DNA of 17,919 bases from Gammaproteobacteria bacterium (GCA_027021095.1 JALUUZ010000051.1:1-17919); one strand, 5' to 3'. Positions 5,911 to 13,511 are shown, numbered from the stretch's first letter. Program-made: numbers and translations. Notes: generated from the sequence alone by a model not told the origin.

Positions 5911-6897
5911 TCAGCCCGTCCTGCGCTTCGATGGCTTTGCCGGTTGGTAGACCACGCAGTTGTTGCGGCCGTTTTCTTTGGCCTGGTACAGTGCCTGGTC
6001 GGACAGTTCGATCCATGTGGCGTAGTTGGAAATGTCTGTTGAGCATTCGGCGATCCCGACACTGATGGTCCACCTGATCTCGGTGCCGTTGCAGGGCACA
6101 CGTAAGGATTCGATGCCGGTCCTGAGTTTCTCGGCCACGGTCATGGCGTTTTCCGCGTTGGTGTCGACCAGGATCACAGCGAATTCCTCGCCACCATAGC
6201 GGCCGGCGATATCCGTCTTGCGAATGATGTTTTTGATGTTCAACGCGGTCATGCGTATTACCTCGTCACCGGCCTGATGCCCATAGGTGTCATTGACCTT
6301 TTTGAAGTGATCGATATCGAACATCAGCAGGGAGCAGGTCTGCCGTGTGCGCTGGTAGCGTTGAAATTCCTGGGCGATGCGCTCTTCCCAGTAGCCACGA
6401 TTGTGCAGTTGTGTCAGTGCGTCGGTGCGGCTGATCAGCGACAGTTCCTTGTTGGCGGAAAGCAACTGCTTTTTGTTGATCGCGATATCGGTGACATCGT
6501 AGATGATCAGGCCGATCTGGTCGAGTTTGCCGTCGGTCGACGGAATCGGGATGAACGAAATATTCTGGTACATGTGTTCAGCGATGCCGGTGATCGGGTG
6601 ATAGCTGCCGAACCTGAACAGGTAGGGCTGCTGTTCCCAGGTTGAGAAAGCCCGGGTCATCAGTGTGGTAACGGTGACCAGCTTTTTCAGCAGCCAATCG
6701 CGTGATTCATCCGGTACGAAGTCGATGATGTTTTGGCCGTTGATTTCGCTGGATTTGATGCCACTGTGGTTCTCCATGAAATTGTTCCACAGGCTGACCT
6801 TGTAGTCCTTGTCGATGAGGATCAGGCCGACGTCGATGGAACGCAGCATTTCCATCAGGCAGTGTACTTCCTTTATCGATATCTGTCCTGTGCTCAT
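5911..6897 (-). CDS. PAS-GGDEF diguanylate cyclase
   Basis: A 328-aa protein. An N-terminal PAS sensor domain (about residues 12-140, with IDVGLILIDKDYKVSLWNN) is joined by a short coiled segment (141-157) to a GGDEF domain (158-320). The landmarks are DALTQLHNR (159-167), FDIDHFKKVND (193-203) and an intact GGEEF signature (235-239). The inhibitory I-site R226-x-x-D229 sits exactly five residues before GGEEF. The enzyme should therefore make cyclic di-GMP from two GTP and be product-inhibited. No membrane segment is seen, so sensing is probably cytoplasmic. The start codon is 4 nt after the stop of the REC-CheC gene, so the two are one operon and probably translationally coupled. The C-terminus is basic (KPSKRRTG). 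PAS ligand unknown. Confidence 0.93.
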   Translation of the reverse strand: MSTGQISIKEVHCLMEMLRSIDVGLILIDKDYKVSLWNNFMENHSGIKSSEINGQNIIDFVPDESRDWLLKKLVTVTTLMTRAFSTWEQQPYLFRFGSYHPITGIAEHMYQNISFIPIPSTDGKLDQIGLIIYDVTDIAINKKQLLSANKELSLISRTDALTQLHNRGYWEERIAQEFQRYQRTRQTCSLLMFDIDHFKKVNDTYGHQAGDEVIRMTALNIKNIIRKTDIAGRYGGEEFAVILVDTNAENAMTVAEKLRTGIESLRVPCNGTEIRWTISVGIAECSTDISNYATWIELSDQALYQAKENGRNNCVVYQPAKPSKRRTG

Positions 6898-6901
6898 GCG
6901 T

Positions 6902-7900
6902 TCAATCCAGAAACAGGTTTAGAAGATCTTTCAGTGGGTGGAGCGAACCTTCACTGAACAGTACCAGCAGATGGCATTCCACATGGGGTTTGGTGATCGT
7001 CGTACGCAGCTCGATGGCCAGCGTCTTTTTCCACTTCCAGCAGTGATGGTGCTGGAACCGCTCACAGTTGATCTGCTCATTCATGATCAGCGGGCTTCCA
7101 AGGCTGAATTCCAAGTCGAGCTGTTTGGAGAATCCGTTCAGGAATGAACCGATCAGTACGGTCCCGATGTCCATCAGCATTTCGATTTTGTTTTGTTCGG
7201 TCAGAGCGTCGCTGTTACCGAATATCTTCGCGAGATTGGGGTACTGCGCGTCGTCGGTAAACATGATGACTTCGCCGGCGATTTTGTTGCCGATAAAGCC
7301 CTGGGAAATGGCAGACAGTTTGTTGTCGCGGTCTACCGAGGTGAGCATGCGTTTGAGATCGCTGGTCTCCACCAGTTTGATCTGCGGGATCGGCATATTG
7401 ATAAAAACGCCAAGCAATTTTGCCAGCAGGTCCGTAGCCTGACCGGTTGAGACATTGACGATTTCTTTCAAGATGTCCCAGATGTCCGTTTTAGGCGTGG
7501 CTGGCGCTGTGCGATTGCTGATTTCGTCGTCTGTCGGATAGACACCGTACTTTTCCAGGATGCTGGTAATGGCCTGTTGTTCGACCGGTTTTTTGATGAA
7601 GTCCAGCGCACCGAGTGCCATGACCCGTTTACGTGCCTCGGGCTGTATGTCACCGGACACGACCACGACCATGGTGTTCAGGTCTTCCTTGCGAATCGTC
7701 TCCAGTACTTCGTAGCCATCCATTTCCGGCATGTTCAGGTCGAGAAACAGCAGCTCGCCTTTGCCTGAACGGACCGCCTCTATGCCTTCGCGGCCGTTTT
7801 TCGCATAGTGGATCTTCCCGCCGATCGCCTCAGGCAGGGCTTTGCTGATCTGTTTACGTGCGAAGCTGGAATCGTCACACACTAATATGGACATGCTCAT
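6902..7900 (-). CDS. Response regulator fused to a CheC/CheX-type phosphatase domain
   Basis: A 332-aa protein. Residues 1-118 form a receiver domain with acidic pair D9-D10, phosphoacceptor D54 (LFLDLNMP), S82 and K104 (FIKKP), all the residues needed for phosphorylation. Residues ~138-332 match CheC/CheX. The first phosphatase motif is intact: D142-x3-E146-x2-N149-x22-P172. The second site, where CheC has E-x-x-N, reads MDIGTVLIGSFLNGF (243-257) with Thr in place of Asn, so one active site is probably lost. It should remove phosphate from a receiver domain, either its own or that of another CheY, with activity set by its own phosphorylation state. Start: ATG 7900; in-frame GTG 7906 and ATG 7894 are possible and ribosome sites are weak. 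First gene of the operon with the diguanylate cyclase. Confidence 0.88.
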   Translation of the reverse strand: MSMSILVCDDSSFARKQISKALPEAIGGKIHYAKNGREGIEAVRSGKGELLFLDLNMPEMDGYEVLETIRKEDLNTMVVVVSGDIQPEARKRVMALGALDFIKKPVEQQAITSILEKYGVYPTDDEISNRTAPATPKTDIWDILKEIVNVSTGQATDLLAKLLGVFINMPIPQIKLVETSDLKRMLTSVDRDNKLSAISQGFIGNKIAGEVIMFTDDAQYPNLAKIFGNSDALTEQNKIEMLMDIGTVLIGSFLNGFSKQLDLEFSLGSPLIMNEQINCERFQHHHCWKWKKTLAIELRTTITKPHVECHLLVLFSEGSLHPLKDLLNLFLD

Positions 7901-7990
7901 GCTCACTTCTTCGGCCGGTGCCTGCTTATTTTAAGCTTAATTTATTCATGGATTCTTTTCGGCTCGGCGGCGAACTAACCGCCGCAGGGC

Positions 7991-8018
7991 TTGTCCTAAG
8001 CTGAATAGACGGTAAGAT
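7991..8018 (+). promoter_or_regulatory. Candidate sigma-70 promoter for the GMC dehydrogenase operon
   Basis: TTGTCC (7991-7996) and TAAGAT (8013-8018) are spaced by 16 nt, each matching the consensus at four of six bases. Transcription would start near 8025, at the edge of an inverted repeat. Quality is moderate and the divergent intergenic region also has to hold the promoter of the minus-strand operon, which I could not place. Confidence 0.3.
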
Positions 8019-8025
8019 GGAACCC

Positions 8026-8050
8026 GGTTTTAACCGCTCGTTTTAAAACC
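8026..8050. promoter_or_regulatory. 8 bp perfect inverted repeat, possible operator
   Basis: GGTTTTAA (8026-8033) and TTAAAACC (8043-8050) are perfect inverted arms 9 nt apart, 54 bp before the start codon at 8104 and just downstream of the candidate promoter. Position and symmetry fit a repressor site. In RNA it would form an AU-rich hairpin in the leader. Confidence 0.35.
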
Positions 8051-8103
8051 TCAACCTTTGGCCTGGTCACAGGTTGAACGATTGCCTTGGGAAATGATTG
8101 ATT

Positions 8104-8769
8104 ATGCATACGATTCTGAAATCCTGGGAGCAGGAATACGCCAGGCTCAAGCAACAGGGCCTGCCCGCTGTCGCCAGCCGCCGGCGTTTTTTACACGGTG
8201 TCGCCGGGCTGGCTGGGATGGTTGTCCTCAATCCGTCGGGGTTGCAGGCCTCAGCGCCGGCGAAATCGCCGCCGACGCCTGCAGTGGACAACAAGGCATC
8301 GTCAGTCGATACCTTGAACGAGGAACCCTGGCTGACTTTCGTACAAGTGCACGCACACCTGTTTCCAGTGACGGCAGACAAGACCTGGCCAGGTGGCAAG
8401 TCGCCAGGTGCGCAGCAGCTCAATGCCACCGGGTACCTGGCCCAGGCACTGGAACGTCCGGATGTCGGCAAGGCCGAAAAGGCGTTTATGCTCAACGGTG
8501 TGAAATGGCTGAATGATTTTGCGGTCAAACAGCGCAAGCAGCCGTTCGCAAAGCTTTCCTCGCAGGACAAGGAATGGGTGTTACGCCAGATCGAGCAAAG
8601 CAAGGCCGGAGAGCGCTGGCTGTCGTCGATCATGGACTACCTGTTGGAAGCCTTGCTGGCAGACCCGGTGTATGGTGGCAATCCGCAGGGTATCGGATGG
8701 AAATGGTTGCAGCATACCCCCGGCTTTCCACGTCCTCCTGTCAACAAAATGTATTATAAGCTGTCATGA
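8104..8769 (+). CDS. Gluconate 2-dehydrogenase subunit 3 family protein, Tat-exported
   Basis: A 221-aa protein with a twin-arginine signal: SRRRFLHG at residues 25-32 followed by a hydrophobic stretch (GVAGLAGMVVL), then an Ala/Pro-rich linker. The mature part fits the gluconate_2-dh3 family, the small subunit of three-part membrane dehydrogenases that oxidise sugars or polyols in the periplasm. Its family role is to pair with the FAD subunit and carry it through the Tat system, since that subunit lacks its own signal. The following gene encodes that subunit and overlaps by 4 bp (ATGA), indicating coupled translation. Start: ATG 8104, with a weak GGGA upstream; an in-frame TTG lies 6 bp earlier. 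The n-region before the arginines is about 25 residues. Substrate unknown. Confidence 0.85.
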   Translation: MHTILKSWEQEYARLKQQGLPAVASRRRFLHGVAGLAGMVVLNPSGLQASAPAKSPPTPAVDNKASSVDTLNEEPWLTFVQVHAHLFPVTADKTWPGGKSPGAQQLNATGYLAQALERPDVGKAEKAFMLNGVKWLNDFAVKQRKQPFAKLSSQDKEWVLRQIEQSKAGERWLSSIMDYLLEALLADPVYGGNPQGIGWKWLQHTPGFPRPPVNKMYYKLS

Positions 8770-10475
8770 AAAAAGAATTTGATGTGTGTATCGTCGGCAG
8801 TGGTGCCGGCGGCAGCCCGGTGGCCCTGGCACTGTCCGAGGCCGGCTACGAGGTATTGGTGCTCGAGAAAGGTCCATGGTTCACCGAAAAGGATTTCTAC
8901 AAGGATGAACTGGCCTGCTGCTACAAGCGGGCCTATAAATCCGACTTGAAAGAGGAAAAGCATGTCGTCGAGAGTATCGACGGCAAGGATAAGGATGGAA
9001 AACCACGCTGGACTGCGGATTCCAGCGAAGAAGATGGGCAGGATTTCTGGAACGGCAACTGTGTCGGTGGCTCGTCGAACTTTATGAGCGGTTTCTTCTG
9101 GCGTATGAAGCCGGTGGATTTCCGCTTGCGTTCCGAGTTCGGTCCGATCAAGGGGGCGAACGTCGTCGACTGGCCGATCGATTACGATGCACTCGAACCG
9201 TATTACGCCAAGACTGAGACGGAGGTCGGCATTTCGGGGAGAGTGGTCAAGCATCCGCATGCCGAGCCACGCTCGACCAGCGATTTTCCGTTTCCACCTA
9301 CCTGGGAACATGCATTTGCCAAGCGGTTCGACAAGACATGCCAGGCGATGAATCTGCATCCCTTACCGATGCCGCGCGCAGTGTTGTCGAAGCCGGTCGG
9401 CCCGCGGCGCAGTTGCGAGTATTCCGGGTATTGCGGTAACTACGGCTGCTCGACGGGAGCCAAGGGGAGTGCGCGTGCAGCGCTGCTGGATAGGGCGGTC
9501 AAAAACGGCAAGTGTACGGTACGTGCCAACGCCAAGGTGCACCGCCTGGTCAGTGACAGGCAGGGCCGTGTCGTGGCCGCTGAATATTTCGACCGCCAGG
9601 GTGCCAGGCAGCGGGTGCGGGCAAAGATCTTCGTCGTGGCCTGCCAGGCAGTCGAGACAGCGCGGCTGTTGCTGTTTTCGCGTGGACCCAAGCACCCTGA
9701 CGGGCTGGCCAACAGCAGTGGCCAGGTGGGCAGGAACCTGATTTTTTCAGCAGGTGGCTCAGGCACGGGGGACTTTGTTTACAAGAACTTTACACCACAG
9801 CAGGTGGAGTCTTTCAAGCCGATCGGTCCGTTCGTCAACCGCGGGCTGCAGGACTGGTATGTGATCAACGATAAAAAACTTGGCGGGCGCGTAAAGGGCG
9901 GTACGGTGGATTTCGTTCTCAGCCACCCGAATGCGCTGGGCCGTGCCCACCTGTATAAGACTGGCGATGATGACAAGCTGGTTTGGGGCAGTAAATTGAA
10001 GAGTCTGCTTGTCAGCGAGTTTCGTGATGCACAGTATCTGAATTTCGAGGTATTCTGTGACTGGCTGCCCAATGACAATTGTTTCGTGAGCCTCGATACG
10101 AAGGTCAAGGACAAGTGGGGTGACCCGGTAGCCAGGGTGCGGGTCGGTTATCATGAGCATGATTTGAAAGTGGCAAACTATATTGCCGGCCAGGCTAAAA
10201 CCGTGCTGCGCCGTATGGGGGCAAGCAATGTGCGCGCAAACATCAATGGCGTGCCGCCATCCAACCTGATGGCAGGTGGCTGCCGTTTCGGCACCGATCC
10301 GAAGACCTCGGTTTTAAACCCGGACTGCCGTGCGCACGATGTCGACAACCTGTATGTGACCGATGGCAGTTTTATGCCGACCGGGGGCAGTGTGACCTAC
10401 ACCTGGACCATCTATGCCAATTCGTTTCGTGTCGCCGACCGTATCATCGCACACCTGGGAGGAAAAAAGCGCTGA
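8766..10475 (+). CDS. GMC-family FAD-dependent oxidoreductase (dehydrogenase large subunit)
   Basis: A 569-aa protein. The N-terminal Rossmann motif GSGAGG (11-16) binds FAD, ending with the acidic E34 (LVLEKG). The GNCVGGSSNFMSG segment (97-109) is a GMC signature, and the C-terminal NLYVTDGSFMP (528-538) is the second FAD contact. A Cys-containing stretch (C217, C223, C228, ending in GAK) is typical of the gluconate/sorbitol dehydrogenase branch. It has no signal peptide, which fits export with the upstream Tat subunit. The usual catalytic His before the GTxxMG-like motif is not evident: the site reads LMAGGCRFGTDP (501-512), and the usual second His/Asn region reads GGSVTYTWTIYAN (540-552). 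Activity may depend on other residues. No cytochrome c subunit, the normal electron acceptor of this complex, is encoded next to it. Confidence 0.88.
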   Translation: MKKEFDVCIVGSGAGGSPVALALSEAGYEVLVLEKGPWFTEKDFYKDELACCYKRAYKSDLKEEKHVVESIDGKDKDGKPRWTADSSEEDGQDFWNGNCVGGSSNFMSGFFWRMKPVDFRLRSEFGPIKGANVVDWPIDYDALEPYYAKTETEVGISGRVVKHPHAEPRSTSDFPFPPTWEHAFAKRFDKTCQAMNLHPLPMPRAVLSKPVGPRRSCEYSGYCGNYGCSTGAKGSARAALLDRAVKNGKCTVRANAKVHRLVSDRQGRVVAAEYFDRQGARQRVRAKIFVVACQAVETARLLLFSRGPKHPDGLANSSGQVGRNLIFSAGGSGTGDFVYKNFTPQQVESFKPIGPFVNRGLQDWYVINDKKLGGRVKGGTVDFVLSHPNALGRAHLYKTGDDDKLVWGSKLKSLLVSEFRDAQYLNFEVFCDWLPNDNCFVSLDTKVKDKWGDPVARVRVGYHEHDLKVANYIAGQAKTVLRRMGASNVRANINGVPPSNLMAGGCRFGTDPKTSVLNPDCRAHDVDNLYVTDGSFMPTGGSVTYTWTIYANSFRVADRIIAHLGGKKR

Positions 10476-10488
10476 GCCCATTCTTTGA

Positions 10489-10517
10489 TTGGTTATTGCC
10501 GCAAAATGGGACATAAT
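10489..10517 (+). promoter_or_regulatory. Candidate sigma-70 promoter for the DUF5677 gene
   Basis: TTGGTT (10489-10494) and CATAAT (10512-10517) are separated by the optimal 17 nt. The -10 box matches five of six consensus bases; the -35 is weak beyond its TTG. Transcription would start near 10524, about 29 nt before the ATG at 10553. Confidence 0.4.
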
Positions 10518-10552
10518 AAGCGCTTTTGTTGACTCTTTATACCTAAGCGATC

Positions 10553-11545
10553 ATGAACCTGGAACAATCGATTCAACAGGAGTTCAGTGAGCATTTCGGC
10601 TTGCTGGATCAACTGCTCGCGGAAATAGACCGCCGTTTACTGGGGCTTGACATCAACGAGATGGCCGAACTGCCCCATTCTGCGACCATCATGGTGTTTT
10701 TCAAGGCCGTCAAGTCCGCCAAGGCTGTAAGGCAGTTGATCGCCAGTGGCTTTGGCCAGGATGCGATGCAGATCGCCCAGTCGTTGTTCGAGATCATGAT
10801 CACACTCGAATATATAGAGAAAGACCCGGCCAACAGGGCCGCGATGTTTCTTGCGCACTATCATTACCGCCTCGCGACCTATCACAAGCGGCTGGAAAAA
10901 TACGGTAACAAGTCACTGCCGTTGACCGCGGCTGATCAGCAGGGTCACCAGGATTGGGAAGTGGATTCATTCCAGGAAAAATGCCGCCAGGTCGGGCGTG
11001 AAAAAGAGTATGACCTGGTGTATCGCCAGTTGAACGAGGAAACCCGCAGCGGTACCGCCGGGTTGCATTATTTCAGCCAGCAGTTTACCAACCAGCATGG
11101 CAAGGTGGTGCGGATGTTCAATGCCGGGCCGGGTGAGACCGCCACCGCAGATGCCATCTGGCTCAACATGTATTTTATTCGCACTATCATCGATACCTTC
11201 AGTCGTTTGCGGCCGCCGCACTTTATGGACATCGATTCGGGTCTCGACCCGCTGACCAATAAAAAGCTGGTCGTCGAACAGGTCGCGGTGCGCCTGCAAC
11301 GGATTCTGAAGCTCGAGTTTCCCGATCTGCCGGTCCATGTCGAGTTCGACCGCAATGATTTCAAGCTGTTCGTCAAGCATGCGAACATGGCGGAACGGCA
11401 GAAATATGCGATGGATGGCGATTACCAGGGCTTCTTTTTACCGCAAAGCCTGCTGGGTTATGCCTACCAGATCTTTCTTGCGGTGTGCAAGCAGTTGAAC
11501 TTGCCTGCGCCGAAGCAGGAAAACTATAATGCCTATCATTTCTAA
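10553..11545 (+). CDS. DUF5677-like protein of unknown function
   Basis: A 330-aa, mostly helical, soluble protein. Residues ~45-95 contain the pattern seen in DUF5677 proteins: a helix with AVKSAKAVRQLI, then G-F-G-Q-D-A and an S-L-F-E-I-M helix. No signal peptide or membrane segment is visible. Members of this family have no settled function, although some occur near defence or stress genes; nothing here supports that directly. The gene has its own candidate promoter and no obvious Shine-Dalgarno sequence before ATG 10553. It ends 19 bp before pgeF on the same strand, so pgeF and the ZIP gene may be read from the same transcript. Family assignment is from pattern recognition only and is moderately sure; the gene itself is not in doubt. 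Confidence 0.75.
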   Translation: MNLEQSIQQEFSEHFGLLDQLLAEIDRRLLGLDINEMAELPHSATIMVFFKAVKSAKAVRQLIASGFGQDAMQIAQSLFEIMITLEYIEKDPANRAAMFLAHYHYRLATYHKRLEKYGNKSLPLTAADQQGHQDWEVDSFQEKCRQVGREKEYDLVYRQLNEETRSGTAGLHYFSQQFTNQHGKVVRMFNAGPGETATADAIWLNMYFIRTIIDTFSRLRPPHFMDIDSGLDPLTNKKLVVEQVAVRLQRILKLEFPDLPVHVEFDRNDFKLFVKHANMAERQKYAMDGDYQGFFLPQSLLGYAYQIFLAVCKQLNLPAPKQENYNAYHF

Positions 11546-11564
11546 CCCTCTGTAGGCTGTTATC

Positions 11565-12314
11565 GTGTCTTCCGTGCCATCCATTCTGCAGGCCGATTGG
11601 AGCGTGCCGGCTGGAGTGCATGCGGTCTGTACCACCCGGCTTGGTGGGGTCAGCCGCGGCGTTTACGCCAGTTTCAATCTTGGCATGCATGTCGGTGATG
11701 ATCCGCAGGCGGTGACCTGCAACCGCGAACGCTTGCGGTCGATGCTGGCGCTGGAAGTGGAGCCTTGCTGGCTGGTCCAGGTGCATGGCAACCGTCTCGT
11801 CCAGGCCTTACCGCAAAATCAGGGTCAGCAGGCGGATGGCAGCTATGCCACCGCGGCCGGTCAGGTGTGTTGTGTGATGACAGCGGACTGTCTGCCGGTG
11901 GTGTTGTACAATCCGGAAGCTGGCAGGCTTGCCGTGGTGCATGCGGGGTGGCGCGGGCTTGCCGCCGGGATCGTCGAAAAGGCGCTGCCCCTGATCGGCG
12001 GGACGGAGGCCGGACATGCTGCTGTCGTCGCTTGGCTTGGGCCGGCGATCGGGCCGCAGCGTTTCGAGGTGGGGCCTGATGTCGTCGATACATTCGTCGA
12101 TCTGTCGGCACAGCATGCCGCGGCGTTTCACCAGGTCAGTGAGCACAAGTGGATGGCTGATCTCTATACATTGGCGAGGCAGAAACTGGCCGCCCGCGGA
12201 GTGACCAGGGTGTACGGCGGAGACTACTGTACGATGAGTGACGAGCGCTTGTTCTATTCCTACCGGCGTGACCGGGTCACTGGCCGTATGGCCACGCTGG
12301 CCTGGTTGACCTAG
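11565..12314 (+). CDS. pgeF: Peptidoglycan editing factor PgeF (YfiH/LACC1 family)
   Basis: A 249-aa protein of the Cu-oxidase_4/DUF152 family. The conserved metal-site residues are all present: H74 (VHGNRL), C109 (TADCLPVVL) and H126 (VVHAGWRGL). E. coli YfiH corrects misincorporation of serine for alanine in UDP-MurNAc peptides, and family members also show purine nucleoside phosphorylase or adenosine deaminase activity, so it probably acts in the cytoplasm on cell-wall precursors or nucleosides. Start: GTG 11565; a second in-frame GTG lies at 11574, and no strong ribosome site distinguishes them. It lies 19 bp after the DUF5677 gene and 9 bp before the ZIP gene. In many gammaproteobacteria this gene lies directly before clpB; here two genes and a repeat block separate them. 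Confidence 0.93.
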   Translation: MSSVPSILQADWSVPAGVHAVCTTRLGGVSRGVYASFNLGMHVGDDPQAVTCNRERLRSMLALEVEPCWLVQVHGNRLVQALPQNQGQQADGSYATAAGQVCCVMTADCLPVVLYNPEAGRLAVVHAGWRGLAAGIVEKALPLIGGTEAGHAAVVAWLGPAIGPQRFEVGPDVVDTFVDLSAQHAAAFHQVSEHKWMADLYTLARQKLAARGVTRVYGGDYCTMSDERLFYSYRRDRVTGRMATLAWLT

Positions 12315-12323
12315 GGGACACCT

Positions 12324-13190
12324 GTGGCAATGTTCTGGTGGATCCTGTTATTCAGTCTGCTTGGCGGCGTACTCAGCATTCTCGCCGCGTCGGTCTTTCT
12401 GCTGATTCGGGAGCCGCTGCGTACACGGCTGATTCCGCACATCATCAGCTTTGCGATCGGAGCGCTGCTGGGTGCGGCCTTTCTGGCGCTGCTGCCACAT
12501 GCGGTCGAGCCGGTACCGTCTGCCGGGTCGGCGATGCTCAGCCTTTCCGAGCAGCTGGTCTACGGACTGGACAACACCCGGGTTTCGGTGCAGCAGACGT
12601 TGAGTATTCACCAGGTCGCGCTGTTGGTGCTGCTGGGTATTCTTGGCTTCTTTCTGTTGGAAAAAATGGTGCTCTGGCGTCATTGCCACTCGGCACATTG
12701 CGCGGCCCATGTGCCTGACACCAGTCTTGCCAATGGGCAGAACAAATCGACTGTCACGCTGATCTTGATCGGCGATGCGATTCATAACCTGGTCGACGGC
12801 GTGGTCATTGCCGCGGCGTTCTTGACGGATTTTCATCTTGGCCTGGTGACCACGCTGGCGTTGGCAGCACATGAGATTCCCCAGGAAGTAGGTGACTTTG
12901 CGATCCTGCTGAACAGCGGCATGAGCCGGCGCCGGGCGTTTTTCTATAACACCCTGGTCAGCCTGACCACGGTGGCGGGCGCGTTGATCGCCTTTTTCAG
13001 CCTGTCCTTTGCCAGCCTGGCCGTTCCTTATGTGCTGGCGGTCGCGGCGTCGAGCTTTATCTATATCGCCGTTGCGGACCTGATTCCGGGGCTGCATGAA
13101 AAGACCCGCCTGCGTGACACTTTGACGCAACTGCTGCTGATCGGTTCCGGCGTTGCGTTGATCTACTTGGCGCATACCACGTTGCATTAG
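12324..13190 (+). CDS. ZIP-family metal cation transporter
   Basis: A 288-aa integral membrane protein with about eight hydrophobic segments. The ZIP metal site is clear in two helices: DAIHNLVDG (151-159; H154, N155, D158) and AAHEIPQEVGD (181-191; H183, E184, E188). The cytoplasmic loop between helices 3 and 4 is His/Cys-rich (RHCHSAHCAAH, 119-129), as in many ZIP proteins, where it binds metal. Likely function is import of zinc or another divalent metal into the cytoplasm; selectivity cannot be told from sequence. Start: GTG 12324 has AGGGGA at good spacing; ATG 12330, two codons later, is possible but further from it. It follows pgeF by 9 bp, so the two are almost certainly one operon. 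The stop codon is followed within 6 bp by a palindromic repeat that could act as a transcript end. Confidence 0.92.
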   Translation: MAMFWWILLFSLLGGVLSILAASVFLLIREPLRTRLIPHIISFAIGALLGAAFLALLPHAVEPVPSAGSAMLSLSEQLVYGLDNTRVSVQQTLSIHQVALLVLLGILGFFLLEKMVLWRHCHSAHCAAHVPDTSLANGQNKSTVTLILIGDAIHNLVDGVVIAAAFLTDFHLGLVTTLALAAHEIPQEVGDFAILLNSGMSRRRAFFYNTLVSLTTVAGALIAFFSLSFASLAVPYVLAVAASSFIYIAVADLIPGLHEKTRLRDTLTQLLLIGSGVALIYLAHTTLH

Positions 13191-13195
13191 CATTA

Positions 13196-13300
13196 GGTGC
13201 GTACAACGCACCCTACTTTGGTGCATGACATTTTCTTGGTGTCAATCCTTTGGTGTGCTTCGCACACCGTCATGACGAGGTAGGGTGCGTTGTACGCACC
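13196..13300. repeat. Two opposed copies of a 21 bp palindromic repeat
   Basis: The 21 bp at 13196-13216 recur as an exact reverse complement at 13280-13300. Each copy is itself a hairpin: GGTGCGT, a 3 nt loop and ACGCACC (13196-13212), with a CTAC tail on one side. A third copy lies at 15202-15220. The 105 bp block resembles a small terminal-inverted-repeat element, but no target-site duplication is visible, so two independent copies of a dispersed palindromic repeat fit equally well. Confidence 0.85.
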
Positions 13301-13466
13301 AACACCAAGGCAAATCAAATGGTGCCACGTGGCGATTCTTCCACAGACGACATTTTCTTGGTGTCAATCCTTTGGTGTGCTTCGTATACCGTCACGATGG
13401 CGGCGGGGAGTATGTACCAACACCGCGACGAATCCTATTGCGTCGCGTGACGATCCTCCTACACAC
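13227..13466. repeat. Diverged ~120 bp tandem duplication, gene-free
   Basis: Unit 1 (13227-13348, 122 bp) and unit 2 (13349-13466, 118 bp) align along their whole length. The first 36 bp are identical (13227-13262 and 13349-13384), while the rest has diverged substantially. Unit 1 includes GGTGTG-CTTCG-CACACC (13252-13268). In unit 2 the right arm is TATACC, which still pairs with GGTGTG through two G-U wobbles. The left palindrome arm of unit 1's inner repeat (13280-13300) is degenerate in unit 2. Short open frames cross the block, but none has a ribosome site or protein-like sequence. I see no gene between 13191 and 13651. Confidence 0.8.
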
Positions 13467-13511
13467 GATTCTTCCGTACCCTGTCATTCTCCATATATTG
13501 GTGCGCCCCTT

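Noticed and set aside
7911..7937. Sigma-28-like promoter (TAAAATAA and GCCGAAGA) for the minus-strand operon
   Set aside because: The spacer is 10 rather than 11 nt and the start of transcription would fall almost on the start codon, leaving no room for a leader.
12348..13226. 292-codon minus-strand ORF
   Set aside because: It is opposite the ZIP transporter, rich in Arg/Gln, and has no recognisable domain; a shadow frame.
13196..13300. A complete miniature transposon (MITE)
   Set aside because: The inverted ends are exact, but no target-site duplication is seen and a lone third copy exists elsewhere, so independent repeat copies explain it equally well.
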